Shown: piece after piece, positions 14,958 to 23,429 of the stretch
How positions within the stretch are numbered: the first letter of the stretch is position 1
How the letters are laid out: the number at the start of each line of letters is the position of its first letter
NCBI GenBank assembly: GCA_964549635.1
Contig: CAZJVJ010000012.1
Span: 1-38,037 of the forward strand
Length of the DNA stretch: 38,037 bases
Direction of reading: 5' to 3'
DNA from: VGNY01 sp964549635
GTDB taxonomy: Bacteria; Chloroflexota; Dehalococcoidia; GIF9; UBA5629
Program-made: the position numbers and the translations under genes
The notes under the pieces: generated by a model
The model's input: only the letters and a program-made list of their open reading frames with translations
What the model was told of the DNA's origin: nothing
The model's database searches: none

Positions 14958-15427
14958 TGTGCTCATTCAAACCCTCCGTTCTTTTCCTAGTTTGCAGTAG
15001 TTTGCATATTTGTCTTGACTGCTCTATAAACTCTTTCACCTAGCCCTCTAGCAGCCTCCGAATTTTTAGAGGTTCGAGAAGACTTGCCCACTCGCCTTCA
15101 ATTTTGTCCTCTCCTAAAGCTAACAAGTTCGAATGAGGCTTGCCTTGCACCTTGATGTAAGCCTTATATAAGATATAATACCTTCAAAGTCTCACCTAAC
15201 CCCGAAAGATAAAGCTTTATTCGCCATCTTTTGAAAGCACTGCCATAAGCTCACAATACCGCACTCTTAATCCATAGCTCTATCCATATTACTTTTACCT
15301 GCCTGTAGGTACCCCTCAAAGCAATGGTTGGTTTATTAGCCTAAAAGTCCACTACAAGGTAGGTGGACCTCAAATATCAAACCCCTCCGGAAATTCCGAA
15401 TAAAAAGAACGCTACTGAATGATTCCG
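14958..15427. other. Non-coding intergenic stretch with orphan promoter-like site
   Basis: No gene is supported between the divergent M16 peptidase and bioY genes. It holds a promoter-like pair TTGATG (15152-15157), 16 bases, TATAAT (15174-15179) that faces no ORF for 300 bp, and a hairpin at 15347-15368 (GTCCAC paired to GTGGAC with inner pairs and one bulge) that is not followed by a T-run on the plus strand. A small RNA or long bioY leader is possible. Confidence 0.4.
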
Positions 15428-15456
15428 TTGAACTTTCTCTGTAAGTCTGCTAAAAT
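15428..15456 (+). promoter_or_regulatory. bioY promoter
   Basis: TTGAAC (15428-15433), 17 bases, extended -10 TGCTAAAAT (15448-15456). The -10 block is the same 9-mer as at groES. No BirA operator is evident nearby. Confidence 0.65.
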
Positions 15457-15492
15457 TTACCGTCAGTTAGCGACAATACAAAGGAGATGCAT

Positions 15493-16080
15493 ATGACGAA
15501 ATCGTCAATTGCTCGAGTCACGCTGATGGATGCGGCCATTCCCAGGGTGGGTCTTCTCCGGGATGTGGCTTTGATAATCGGTTTTGCCTGTCTAACTGCT
15601 GCGTTTGCTCAGATAAGTTTCTGGATTGGGCCGGTCCCTATTACAGGACAGACCTTTGCTGTTTTGCTAGCTGGTGCTCTACTGGGAAGTCGCCGTGGAG
15701 CGTTGAGCCAGATCAGTTATTTAGCTATCGGAGCTACTGGAATCCCATACTGGTTTGCTTTGGGGGGGCCTCCGGGCATTGCACGCCTAGTCGGGCCTAC
15801 GGGCGGTTACCTGATAGGCTTTGTGGTTGCTGCATTTGTGGTTGGATGGCTAGCCGAAAGAGGCTGGGATAGGAAAGTATGGTCAGCGATTCCAGCCATG
15901 CTCATCGGCAATATCGTTATATATGTCTTTGGTCTGTTGTGGCTAGCTCGATTCGTCCCTCACAGCGCTTTGTTGCAGACCGGGCTTTACCCGTTCATAT
16001 TTGGTGATGCCATAAAGATAGTTGCGGCAGCCCTAGTCTTGCCTTCAGGCTGGCTACTTCTGCGAAGATTTAAGACATAG
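15493..16080 (+). CDS. bioY: Biotin transporter substrate-binding subunit BioY
   Basis: 195-residue integral membrane protein, the S-component for biotin of ECF-type transporters. Family features: FWIGPVPITGQTFAVLLAGALLGSRRGALSQISYLAIGATGIPYW, with the conserved Pro-Ile-Thr-x-Gln-Thr and Arg-Gly loop, then GPTGGYLIGFVVAAFVVGWLAERGWDR and GLYPFIFGDAIKIVAAALVLP near the end. About six membrane helices are visible. No ECF ATPase genes are near, so it uses a shared energising module or works alone. ATG at 15493 is favoured because AAGGAG lies six bases upstream; an in-frame ATG at 15487 is too close. Confidence 0.95.
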   Translation: MTKSSIARVTLMDAAIPRVGLLRDVALIIGFACLTAAFAQISFWIGPVPITGQTFAVLLAGALLGSRRGALSQISYLAIGATGIPYWFALGGPPGIARLVGPTGGYLIGFVVAAFVVGWLAERGWDRKVWSAIPAMLIGNIVIYVFGLLWLARFVPHSALLQTGLYPFIFGDAIKIVAAALVLPSGWLLLRRFKT

Positions 16081-16120
16081 TGATTTACCACGCAAGACTG
16101 ATTTTCGGCAGGTCATTAAT

Positions 16121-16768
16121 TTGGACATCACCTGGCTTGGCCATTCCTGCTTTCGCATCAGGGGCAAAGAAGCAGTCATCCTGATTGACCCGTGCCATCC
16201 TAGCTTTGGGTATTCCCTGGGCAAGATTCAAGCTGATATAGTAACCGTTAGCCATTTTCATCCCGGCCACTGTTACACTGAAACTATTGCCACCAAATTC
16301 AAGCTAATCAAGGGCCCCGGTGAATACGAGCTAAATGGCACCTTTATTACCGGTATACCTACCTGGCATGATGCCGACCAGGGGAAAAAACTGGGCAAAA
16401 ACACCGTCTACATCTTAGAGATAGATGGCATGACATTGTGCCACCTAGGCGACATCGGTCATGTGCCTGCCTCTGAGCTCATAGAAGCCATAGGTGACAT
16501 TGAAATATTGTTCGTGCCGGTAGGCGGTGTGTCAACAATTGGAGGCTCAACCGCTGCCGAGATAGTGAGGCGGCTAGCTCCTAAGATCGTTATCCCTATG
16601 CATTATAAGACTGCAGCTTTGACTAGAGAACTCGAGCCCGTAGACAAATTTTTGAAAGAATTAGGGCTAAAAGAAAAGCCCTCCCAACCCAAACTTTCTA
16701 TCAGTAAATCAAGCTTGCCATCGGCGACAACCGGAAGCCAAGTAGTTATCCTCGACTATACTCGGTGA
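16121..16768 (+). CDS. MBL-fold hydrolase (UPF0173-like)
   Basis: 215 residues of the metallo-beta-lactamase fold, in the small Lactamase_B_3/UlaG-like group. It begins MDITWLGHSCFRIRGKEAVILIDP, then the metal motif region VSHFHPGHC, the strand LCHLGDIGH, FVPVGG and IPMHYKT with a late His. The usual HxHxDH reads HFHPGH, so the Asp ligand is replaced by Gly; the other His residues stay. Activity may be altered or use one metal. TTG start with AGG eight bases upstream. It follows bioY by 40 bases and is probably cotranscribed, but no link to biotin is known. Confidence 0.85.
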   Translation: MDITWLGHSCFRIRGKEAVILIDPCHPSFGYSLGKIQADIVTVSHFHPGHCYTETIATKFKLIKGPGEYELNGTFITGIPTWHDADQGKKLGKNTVYILEIDGMTLCHLGDIGHVPASELIEAIGDIEILFVPVGGVSTIGGSTAAEIVRRLAPKIVIPMHYKTAALTRELEPVDKFLKELGLKEKPSQPKLSISKSSLPSATTGSQVVILDYTR

Positions 16769-16772
16769 TGGT

Positions 16773-16790
16773 CATCCTCGGGATGTTTTT
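16773..16790 (+). terminator. Probable intrinsic terminator
   Basis: CATCC-TCG-GGATG followed by five T, starting five bases after the MBL gene's stop. The stem is only 5 bp, so termination may be partial. Confidence 0.5.
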
Positions 16791-16975
16791 AGTGCCACTC
16801 AGCCCGTCCTGAAATTCTTTACGCCCGCACCCTTTCTTCGTAAGGTGGCAAAAGGTTACCAAGCGCCTAGCCTTTAGTGACATCATGCTTTAGGTGGCAC
16901 GCCTAGCACTTATTGCCTACAGCAAAGAAGGTCACAATGTAGACGACTATTAAAGCCAGCCTTCAGCCGAGAACC

Positions 16976-17005
16976 TTGACACCCACTCGTGACAAAAGCT
17001 ATACT
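16976..17005 (+). promoter_or_regulatory. tRNA-Ile promoter
   Basis: TTGACA (16976-16981), 18 bases, TATACT (17000-17005); the tRNA's first base is 10 bases downstream. Confidence 0.75.
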
Positions 17006-17014
17006 TCACCTGTG

Positions 17015-17091
17015 GGGCCATTAGCTCAGTCGGTTAGAGCACGGTCCTGATAAGACCGGGGTCTGTGGTTCGAATCCACAATGGCCCACCA
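17015..17091 (+). tRNA. tRNA-Ile(GAU)
   Basis: A complete cloverleaf: acceptor GGGCCAT paired with ATGGCCC, D-arm TAGCTCAGTCGGTTAGAGC, anticodon stem CGGTC/GACCG with loop CTGATAA (anticodon GAT at 17049-17051), T-arm TGTGGTTCGAATCCACA. The discriminator is A and the 3' CCA is encoded. A serine recombinase remnant ends two bases past the CCA. Confidence 0.97.
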
Positions 17092-17092
17092 C

Positions 17093-17583
17093 TTAGGACA
17101 GTCTCGAACCTTTAGCCTTTGTAGCAGTAAGACTAAAGGGTGAGTTGAGTTCCAGCCTGGTGATTTTGCCACCGTTTACGTAAATACGTTCAAACACAGT
17201 CTCACACAGCAAACTTCGTTCATCAAAGTTCCCTTTATCAAAAAGAAAGTCAAGCTCACTAGCCAACTGCAGGCAATCTCAAAGCCGGCCTTCATTAGGT
17301 GTTGGCATTGACTAATAGCATCGACGGTGTTCTTCAATCTGGCTTTCTCAGCTTCAATCCGAGGCCTATGCTCCGTGAAGTCTTCGAAGGAAACTTCCTC
17401 CTCGATAGCTAGCCTTTGAAGATTCTTCTCCACACGCTCATGTTTGGCTAGTTTTGACTCGGCTCTTTTGAGTTCACCATCTTCATTAGCCTCCGCATTA
17501 AACCAACTTGCCAATTCTTTCCTCAGGTCATGGCGGGCTTCATCATCCGTGCCAGAAGCAAGCAAGGCAAAAACTCTTGACAA
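17093..17583 (-). pseudogene. Serine recombinase C-terminal remnant, frameshifted
   Basis: The minus strand codes for the C-terminal coiled-coil part of a large serine recombinase: a charged helical region (ELKRAESKLAKHERVEKNLQ, then HRPRIEAEKARLKNTVDAI) followed, in another frame, by ASELDFLFDKGNFDERSLL and the typical end ERIYVNGGKITRLELNSPF. One base is missing near 17265-17275 (GCCTG where GCCCTG would keep the frame). The catalytic N-terminal domain and the DNA-binding recombinase domain are absent; the frame closes at 17614. The restored frame ends at TAA (17093-17095), two bases from the tRNA-Ile 3' end. It is a dead integrase left from an integrated element. Confidence 0.75.
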
Positions 17584-17591
17584 ATACCAAG

Positions 17592-18524
17592 ATGACGCTC
17601 GAACAAATTGGTATCAGTTTAGGTTGTACTAGGGAGCGTGTTCGCCAGTTGGAAACAAAATTTTGGAAGAGACTCCAACCGAACGTGCGCTACAGACTAT
17701 TTGTCAGGCCTTTTGTGGCAGCTTCGCTGTGTGATGTAATGCGAAAGCATGGCAGCCTGGTTATGAAGATTGATTCTCCTGATGCACCACTGAGAAGATT
17801 TATTGCCCGATGTACAGGCATTCCTGAAGCAGTGTTCCCACGCACGGGGATACCAATTGTGGGTGCTTCAAGAGATGACGTGATGAACTTTGAACTCATT
17901 GGCGAATTCTCTAACATGATTGACCCGCATTATATAGGAAGTCATTTGGAATCCTTTGGGCGGCTTCGTCTTGTTGATAGCGATTTAAGGACTATCGCTG
18001 AGACTGTTGCAAGCTCTCACCATAGGAGTCTTACCAAGGAACAAAAGACATATTTGGCTTTGCGAGAGATCGGAAAACCAGCGCACTATTCCAAGGTTAC
18101 CGAAGTTTACAATTCCATGTTCCCAGACGACAAAGTTACGGAACATAACGTTCATGCTGTTTTAAATCGAGAGAAGTACGGCATTGTTTGGATTGGAATT
18201 CGCGGTACGTTTGCGCTCAAAGAGTGGGGGGCTGAGCATCCGACAACCACACTTTTCGAAGTTGTAGCACAGATTGTACAGAAGAAGTTCGATGAAACGG
18301 GCAAACCGGTTGCTTTTCAAGTTATCACAGCGGAGATTGGCAAATACGGTCAGGTCGTACAGCTCTCCAGTCTCGTAACCGCCACACAATATAACCTTCG
18401 TCTGCGGCGTGTCTTCAAGGATTCCTTCGTTCCAAAAGACCAAGCCGATGAAGCTCAAGAGGAAATTTCTGCAGACGAGCTGGATAAAATCCTACGGCAA
18501 TTTGAGAAACGGTACAATAGATAG
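17592..18524 (+). CDS. Sigma-region-4 / HARE-HTH DNA-binding protein, probably N-truncated
   Basis: About 310 residues from ATG 17592; the open frame reaches back to 17508 across the recombinase remnant but that part looks spurious. The first 30 residues are a sigma-70 region 4 type helix-turn-helix (MTLEQIGISLGCTRERVRQLE). Residues about 146-215 form a HARE-HTH domain (YLALREIGKPAHYSKVTEVY, then a wing with IGIRGTFALKEWG), a module found in chromatin proteins, RNA polymerase delta and restriction systems. The C-terminus is acidic and helical. There is no ribosome site, and homologues usually carry more sequence before the first helix-turn-helix, so the gene has probably lost its start at the junction with the recombinase. 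Regulation or mobile-element or defence use is possible. Confidence 0.65.
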   Translation: MTLEQIGISLGCTRERVRQLETKFWKRLQPNVRYRLFVRPFVAASLCDVMRKHGSLVMKIDSPDAPLRRFIARCTGIPEAVFPRTGIPIVGASRDDVMNFELIGEFSNMIDPHYIGSHLESFGRLRLVDSDLRTIAETVASSHHRSLTKEQKTYLALREIGKPAHYSKVTEVYNSMFPDDKVTEHNVHAVLNREKYGIVWIGIRGTFALKEWGAEHPTTTLFEVVAQIVQKKFDETGKPVAFQVITAEIGKYGQVVQLSSLVTATQYNLRLRRVFKDSFVPKDQADEAQEEISADELDKILRQFEKRYNR

Positions 18525-18644
18525 AGGATATGATTGATTGCCCAATAGGAGTTTCTATTAGTATGGTCACCGAGTTTACTGTAAGACAATTAGCCATAAA
18601 CTGTAGCACCACCGGGTGGATCAGCCGTATAAACTGGCCTGAAA

Positions 18645-18782
18645 TCACCTCATGCACAGCTTTGTGGCATAGTTACTGTCATCGGTTCCGTGCTTGAGCG
18701 TAACTTCGGCTACCTTCTTTTTAAGTTCAGTCCTGTTAAAATCAGTCCAGGCAATTTCCCCGTATCTGTTTCCAGTTTCCAT
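18645..18782 (-). CDS. Possible 45-residue hypothetical protein
   Basis: ATG at 18782 to TGA at 18645. The product is hydrophilic with a plausible protein composition (GEIAWTDFNRTELKKKVAEV and later KHGTDDSNYATKLC), unlike a random frame. There is no ribosome site, so it may be the relic of a larger gene carried by the decayed element. Confidence 0.3.
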   Translation of the reverse strand: METGNRYGEIAWTDFNRTELKKKVAEVTLKHGTDDSNYATKLCMR

Positions 18783-18881
18783 TTTTCAGCCAGGTTCGGG
18801 GCAAAAAGGGATTGAAATCCGGTTCCACGGACTCTAATCCTCACTTTGTTTAAGTCTTACGATAAAGGCTTTTGTTCATTT

Positions 18882-18949
18882 GTTTCCGTCTCCAGAGCAA
18901 TTTCTGAAAAGTCGCCTAAATACCTAAGAAATTGAGTGGAAACGGAAAC
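18882..18949. repeat. Imperfect inverted repeat
   Basis: Arm 18882-18905 (GTTTCCGTCTCCAGAG, then CAATTTCT) pairs with 18927-18949 (AGAAATTG, then AGTGGAAACGGAAAC) with about 20 of 24 matches and a 21-base loop. It could be a small transposable element relic or RNA hairpin. Confidence 0.6.
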
Positions 18950-19376
18950 AGAAACGAGAACAATACGGATGGAAACAGCATGGAGACTAGAGAATATCCT
19001 GGAATGCTGCAACCATAATAGGCATGTATTTCCTTCAGGGTATAGGCTTAATCCGCAGGTTACAGCCTACCGAGATGATGAAGCACACATTGCATCGTTT
19101 TGTTTGATGGCGTTTCAAATTTATTTAAGGTAAGATTCGGCTACTGAGACATACAGCGCACATCGGGTATCTACGGTCTATGAAAGGTAGCTCATTGCAC
19201 ACTGTCTTAAGGCTGCGCCCGGCAGTCATCCGAAGTCAACAAAAATCGCATTACCCATGATATCCGCCCCTACACATCAATGTAGCTCCAACATATTGTT
19301 CCGTCCGCAGTGGCGTCCATAAAGCTGGAGGTATAAAATTATTTTAGTTTTAGCCTAGGTGCAGGCGTCACACGAC

Positions 19377-20351
19377 ATGGCAGAAATACTTGTTGGCACT
19401 TGTTCTTGGACTGATCCGACCCTGCTGGCGAGCGGCTTTTACCCATCCTGGGCAAATACCGCAGAAAAACGGCTACGACATTACGCACAGAGCTTTGACA
19501 TCGTAGAGGTGGACAGCACTTACTACTCCATGCTGTCTCCAAGGACGGCGCGACTCTGGGTAGAGCGGACACCTCCGACCTTTGTCTTTAATGTGAAGGC
19601 GTTCAGAATATTTACCATCCATCCCACTCAGCTTGTTGCACTGCCGAAGCCTGTCAGAGCCACATTGCCACCTTCTTATGGTGCCAACATTTACTACCGT
19701 GACCTCCCGCAAGAAGCTAAAGACACACTTTGGCAGCAGTTTTGCGAAGCCCTCTTACCGTTAGAGAGCACTGGCAAGCTTGGGGTGGTCCTGTTTCAAT
19801 TTCCGGAGTGGTTTGTCCCAGGGAAAGCCGCCAGAGAACACATACACGAGTGCCGCGAACGCCTGACAAAATATCGGCTGGCAATAGAATTCCGCAATGG
19901 TACCTGGCTTTCGGAGCAGAGAAAAGAGGACACATTTAATTTTCTCAGAGAAAACAACCTTATCTACGTCTGCGTGGATGAGCCGCAGGGCTTTCGCTCC
20001 TCTGTTCCACCGGTAGCCGAGGCCACATCCGATATCGCTGTGGTGCGCTTTCACGGTAGAAACAAGGAGAATTGGGAGAAAAAGGGCATAACCGTCGTCG
20101 AGAGATTTAAGTACCTGTATTCAAAAGAGGAGCTAAGCGAATGGCTACCAAAGCTTGGCTATCTTGCCTCGAAAGTTAGGCAGCTTCACGTGCTGTTCAA
20201 CAACTGCTATTCCGATTACGGTGTGAGGAACGCCCGTGATATAGATGTATTGATGCAGTCCCAGCCGGCACTTTTCCCCGACTATATCAGGCAGAAGAAG
20301 GCTCGGGATAAAGGGCCTGCTGACGCATCCTCTCCAGGCGAAGAGGGGTAA
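19377..20351 (+). CDS. DUF72 family TIM-barrel protein (YecE-like)
   Basis: 324 residues and closer to the classical DUF72/YecE form than the 7082 paralogue. Hallmarks: ILVGTCSWTDPTLLASGFYP, YAQSFDIVEVDSTYYSMLSP, TFVFNVKAFRIFTIHP, GVVLFQFPEWF, LAIEFRNGTWL, YVCVDEPQGF, VVRFHGRNKENW and HVLFNNCYSDYGVRNA near the end. Function is unknown. I chose ATG at 19377 since GTCSW usually begins five to ten residues in; a GTG at 19359 adds six residues. No ribosome site is clear, and a TATAAA lies about 45 bases upstream. The last 65 bases overlap the end of dnaE2 on the other strand. Confidence 0.93.
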   Translation: MAEILVGTCSWTDPTLLASGFYPSWANTAEKRLRHYAQSFDIVEVDSTYYSMLSPRTARLWVERTPPTFVFNVKAFRIFTIHPTQLVALPKPVRATLPPSYGANIYYRDLPQEAKDTLWQQFCEALLPLESTGKLGVVLFQFPEWFVPGKAAREHIHECRERLTKYRLAIEFRNGTWLSEQRKEDTFNFLRENNLIYVCVDEPQGFRSSVPPVAEATSDIAVVRFHGRNKENWEKKGITVVERFKYLYSKEELSEWLPKLGYLASKVRQLHVLFNNCYSDYGVRNARDIDVLMQSQPALFPDYIRQKKARDKGPADASSPGEEG

Positions 20352-23300
20352 TACTATCAGCAACGATGTTTATTATTCCATCTTTCTTCTCCAGCTTTCC
20401 TTCAACCACCAAAAGCGGCTCCAACCTTATCGGCTGACGATATTTGCGGTAGACCTGCGGCCTCACTACTACATTTATTAATCCATCCTCATCCTCGAGC
20501 GTAAGAAAGCACATCCCCTTTGCCGTGGGCGGCATCTGCCTTGCCACCACAAAGCCAGCGACGCGCATTTTCGTCCCACGGAAAAGCCTAGCTATATCGG
20601 AGCTACGTAAAACGCCGTCCCTAGAAATATGAGCTCTCAGGCTCTCCATAGGGTGACGGTTCGATGAAAAGCCCTGGACTTTATACTCAGCCACTATCAG
20701 CTCTAGCGGCGTCATCTCAGGGAGGGACACGTTTTCCCTAGGTAAATTCAGAGGCAGAAGCCAAGGTTTCTCTTTTATCAGCAGCCCTAATTCCCAGAGA
20801 AGCTGTCTTTTACTGACCCCGAAGGAATCGAAGGCGCTGGCAAGTATCAAGTTTTCCATGACCTCTTTGCTGAGATTGGTGCGTCTGTAGAAGTTCTCGA
20901 GCGAAGAATAGTGCCCGTTTTCCCTTTCTTGAACTATCTTTGCCGAAGTGCTTTCCCCAACCTCTTTAACATACCTGAAACCTAGCCTGATACTACCGTC
21001 TTCTATGGCACACTCCGGATAGCTTCTGTTTATGTCCACCGGCAGCACCTTTATGCCGTGCCTTCTGGCATCGTTGACGATAACCTCTGGAGAATAAAAG
21101 CCCATAGGCTGGTTATTCAACAACGCGCAGTAGAATTCAACCGGATAATGGACTTTAAGGTATGCCGATTCGTAGCATGTCCTGGCAAACGACGCAGCAT
21201 GGCTCTTACAGAAGCCAAAGGAGGCAAATGAGGAGATCTGGTCGAAAATCTGATTGGCAACCATTTTGTCAACACCTCCTGCGACGGCACCGCTGATGAA
21301 CCTTTCCCTGACTTTCTCCATCTCCTCCCTAGAGCGCTGCTTTCCCATCGCCCTCCTTAATCTATCGGCTTCCCCGGGTGTAAAGCCGGCGATCTCCACT
21401 GCTATCCTTATCGCCTGCTCCTGGAACAGGACCACTCCCAGGGTCTCCTCAAGTATTGGTTTGAGTTTGGGGTGAAGGTATTCCACCCTCTCCATCCCCT
21501 GCCTTCTTTTCAAGTAAGGATGGATCATCTTGCCCTGTATGGGTCCTGGCCTTACCACAGCCACCTCTACTACAAGGTCATCAAGCGAGTTCGGCTTCAT
21601 CCTGGGGAGGGTCTGCATCTGCGCTCGGCTCTCCACCTGAAAGACTCCAACGGTATCCGCCTTCCGCAGCATTTCGAACACCTTGGGGTCATCCAACGGA
21701 ATACAGTCGAGGTCAAGATTTATACCTCTGTGCCTTTCTATAAGCTTTAGTGCATCGTGAATGAGAGACAGCACCCTCAGCCCCAGAAGATCAACCTTTA
21801 CCAGCCCGACCTCCTCGATATCGTCCTTGTTCCACTGGGTAACCACCCTTCCCGGGGCTGTCGCCGGTTCTAGTGGGATGATGTCAATAAGCCGACATGA
21901 GCTGATCACCATACCACCCACATGAATGGAGAGATGCCTGGGAAAGTCAGCTATCTCACGGCATAAGGAAATGAAGTATTGCCACGGTAGGCTGGAATTG
22001 CACTTGAATTCGCCCAATTCAGTCACCTTCTGTGGTATTTCTGAAGCCGAATAGCAGTCCAGAGATTTTGCCAGTCTGTCGATGAGGTGCTGCGGTATGC
22101 TCAGAACCTTGCCCACTTCCCTCACCGCATTTCTTGCCTGGAAGGTGACCACGTTTGCCACCATCGCACTATGCTCATGCCCATATTTCTGGTAGACATA
22201 CTGAATGAGTTCCTCGCGGCGGCTGGTGGAGATATCTATGTCAATGTCCGGAGTCCCCTTCATCTCCTCATTCAAAAACCTTTCGAAAAGCAGGTTATAC
22301 CTCAAGGGATCAACGGCGGTTATCCCCAACACGTAAGCCACCATTGAATCAGCAGCTGATCCTCTACCTCTGACCGCTATCCCCTTCTCCTGAGCATACC
22401 TGACTATATCCCAGACGATGAGAAAATAGCCGGCAAGCCCCATCCTCTCGATGACTCCAAGCTCATGCTCCAGCTGGTTGATCACCTCAGGGGTGAGCGG
22501 TCTGTACCTCTTTTCAGCCCCAAGATAGCAAAGCTCTCTGAGGTACCCCATGGCCGTCCGGCCATCGGGTAGCTCAAGGTCAGGGAAGCGGTATTTACTG
22601 AAGTCCAGATCTGTAGAGCACATTTCAGCTATAAGGATGGTGTTTTCTAAGGCTTCGGGATATGCCCTAAACAGAGAGGCCATCTCTTCTGCCGATTTGA
22701 GGTAGTATTCGAAGTTGGCTCTGCGGAATTTAGCCGATTTGTCCAGGATAGTCCTGTTTTTAATGCATACAAGCACATCCTGTAGCCTGTGTCTTTGAGG
22801 CAGGTGATAGTGGACGTTATTTGTCACCACCACCTTCACCCCAGCCCTTCTGGCTATCTCAACCATCCGCTCGCAGAGGGCAACATCATTTTCGAGGAGA
22901 TGGTTCTGGATCTCGATAAAGAAGCTGTCCTTGCCAAAGATATCGGCATACATGCATGCCTTCCTCAAAGCCTCGTCTACTTCGCTCCTTAATACGTGTA
23001 CTGCTATCTCTCCATTGCGGCATCCCGAAAGACAGATAAGCCCGTGGGAATAGCCGCAAAGCATAGACGGAGAAAGGCTGGCTTTTCCCTTTTCTTGATT
23101 AAGATGTGAATAACTGATTAGCCGGCACAGGTTTGAATAACCATAACTGTCCCTGGCAAGGAGAACAAGGTGTGTCCCGTTTTCCAGGGTAACTTCAGCA
23201 CCGATTATCGGCCTTACTCCATGCTCCCTTGCTGCCTTAAGGAAGCGCACCGCCCCGTAAAGGCCGTCATGGTCTGTGATGGCAAGCGCCGGCATGCCCA

Positions 23301-23394
23301 GCTCCTTTGCCCTTAAAACCAGCTCCTCGGGATGCGAAGCGCCGTCCAGGAAGGAAAAATTGCTATGGCAGTGAAGCTCGATATACCCGGTCAT
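20287..23394 (-). CDS. dnaE2: Error-prone DNA polymerase DnaE2 (ImuC)
   Basis: 1035-residue C-family polymerase, the DnaE2 length, shorter than replicative DnaE (about 1160). The PHP domain starts with YIELHCHSNFSFLDGASHPEEL and continues with ALAITDHDGLYGAVRF. The polymerase core has VRGRGSAADSMVAYVLGIT and the catalytic carboxylates in PDIDIDIS; DDLVVEVAVVRPGPIQGKM, then the helix-hairpin-helix and an OB domain (MRVAGFVVARQMPPTAKGMCFLTLEDEDG) follow. In other bacteria DnaE2 works with ImuB in translesion synthesis after DNA damage. It is the last gene of the imuB-DUF6504-dnaE2 operon, 35 bases behind DUF6504; GGGGGTGG precedes the ATG. Confidence 0.95.
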   Translation of the reverse strand: MTGYIELHCHSNFSFLDGASHPEELVLRAKELGMPALAITDHDGLYGAVRFLKAAREHGVRPIIGAEVTLENGTHLVLLARDSYGYSNLCRLISYSHLNQEKGKASLSPSMLCGYSHGLICLSGCRNGEIAVHVLRSEVDEALRKACMYADIFGKDSFFIEIQNHLLENDVALCERMVEIARRAGVKVVVTNNVHYHLPQRHRLQDVLVCIKNRTILDKSAKFRRANFEYYLKSAEEMASLFRAYPEALENTILIAEMCSTDLDFSKYRFPDLELPDGRTAMGYLRELCYLGAEKRYRPLTPEVINQLEHELGVIERMGLAGYFLIVWDIVRYAQEKGIAVRGRGSAADSMVAYVLGITAVDPLRYNLLFERFLNEEMKGTPDIDIDISTSRREELIQYVYQKYGHEHSAMVANVVTFQARNAVREVGKVLSIPQHLIDRLAKSLDCYSASEIPQKVTELGEFKCNSSLPWQYFISLCREIADFPRHLSIHVGGMVISSCRLIDIIPLEPATAPGRVVTQWNKDDIEEVGLVKVDLLGLRVLSLIHDALKLIERHRGINLDLDCIPLDDPKVFEMLRKADTVGVFQVESRAQMQTLPRMKPNSLDDLVVEVAVVRPGPIQGKMIHPYLKRRQGMERVEYLHPKLKPILEETLGVVLFQEQAIRIAVEIAGFTPGEADRLRRAMGKQRSREEMEKVRERFISGAVAGGVDKMVANQIFDQISSFASFGFCKSHAASFARTCYESAYLKVHYPVEFYCALLNNQPMGFYSPEVIVNDARRHGIKVLPVDINRSYPECAIEDGSIRLGFRYVKEVGESTSAKIVQERENGHYSSLENFYRRTNLSKEVMENLILASAFDSFGVSKRQLLWELGLLIKEKPWLLPLNLPRENVSLPEMTPLELIVAEYKVQGFSSNRHPMESLRAHISRDGVLRSSDIARLFRGTKMRVAGFVVARQMPPTAKGMCFLTLEDEDGLINVVVRPQVYRKYRQPIRLEPLLVVEGKLEKKDGIINIVADSITPLRLERMRQQALYPEPSSA

Positions 23395-23429
23395 ACCACC
23401 CCCGACACGTCTCAGGACTCGCCCAGTTC

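Larger units (their letters stand above)
18528..19376. other. Gene-poor stretch next to mobile-element remnant
   Basis: About 850 bp between the HARE-HTH gene and the DUF72 gene. It holds a 45-codon ORF on the minus strand and a long imperfect inverted repeat, both listed separately. The purine-rich motif GGAAAC recurs at least six times between 18760 and 18980. The 65-codon plus-strand ORF at 18936-19133 looks non-coding. The rest shows nothing I can name; decayed mobile DNA is the likeliest origin. Confidence 0.45.

Noticed and set aside
15347..15368. Hairpin as a terminator or riboswitch for bioY
   Set aside because: No T-run follows on the plus strand and it precedes the bioY promoter.
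17109..17139. CCTTTAG-CTAAAGG hairpin after tRNA-Ile as its terminator
   Set aside because: No T-run follows and it lies in the recombinase's C-terminal codons.
18808..18820. Segment ending in GGGATTGAAATCC, reminiscent of some CRISPR repeat ends
   Set aside because: A single copy without spacers or cas genes nearby.
18936..19133. 65-codon ORF on the plus strand
   Set aside because: It starts with a Glu/Thr repeat produced by the GGAAAC repeats and inverted repeat, has no ribosome site and no recognisable domain.
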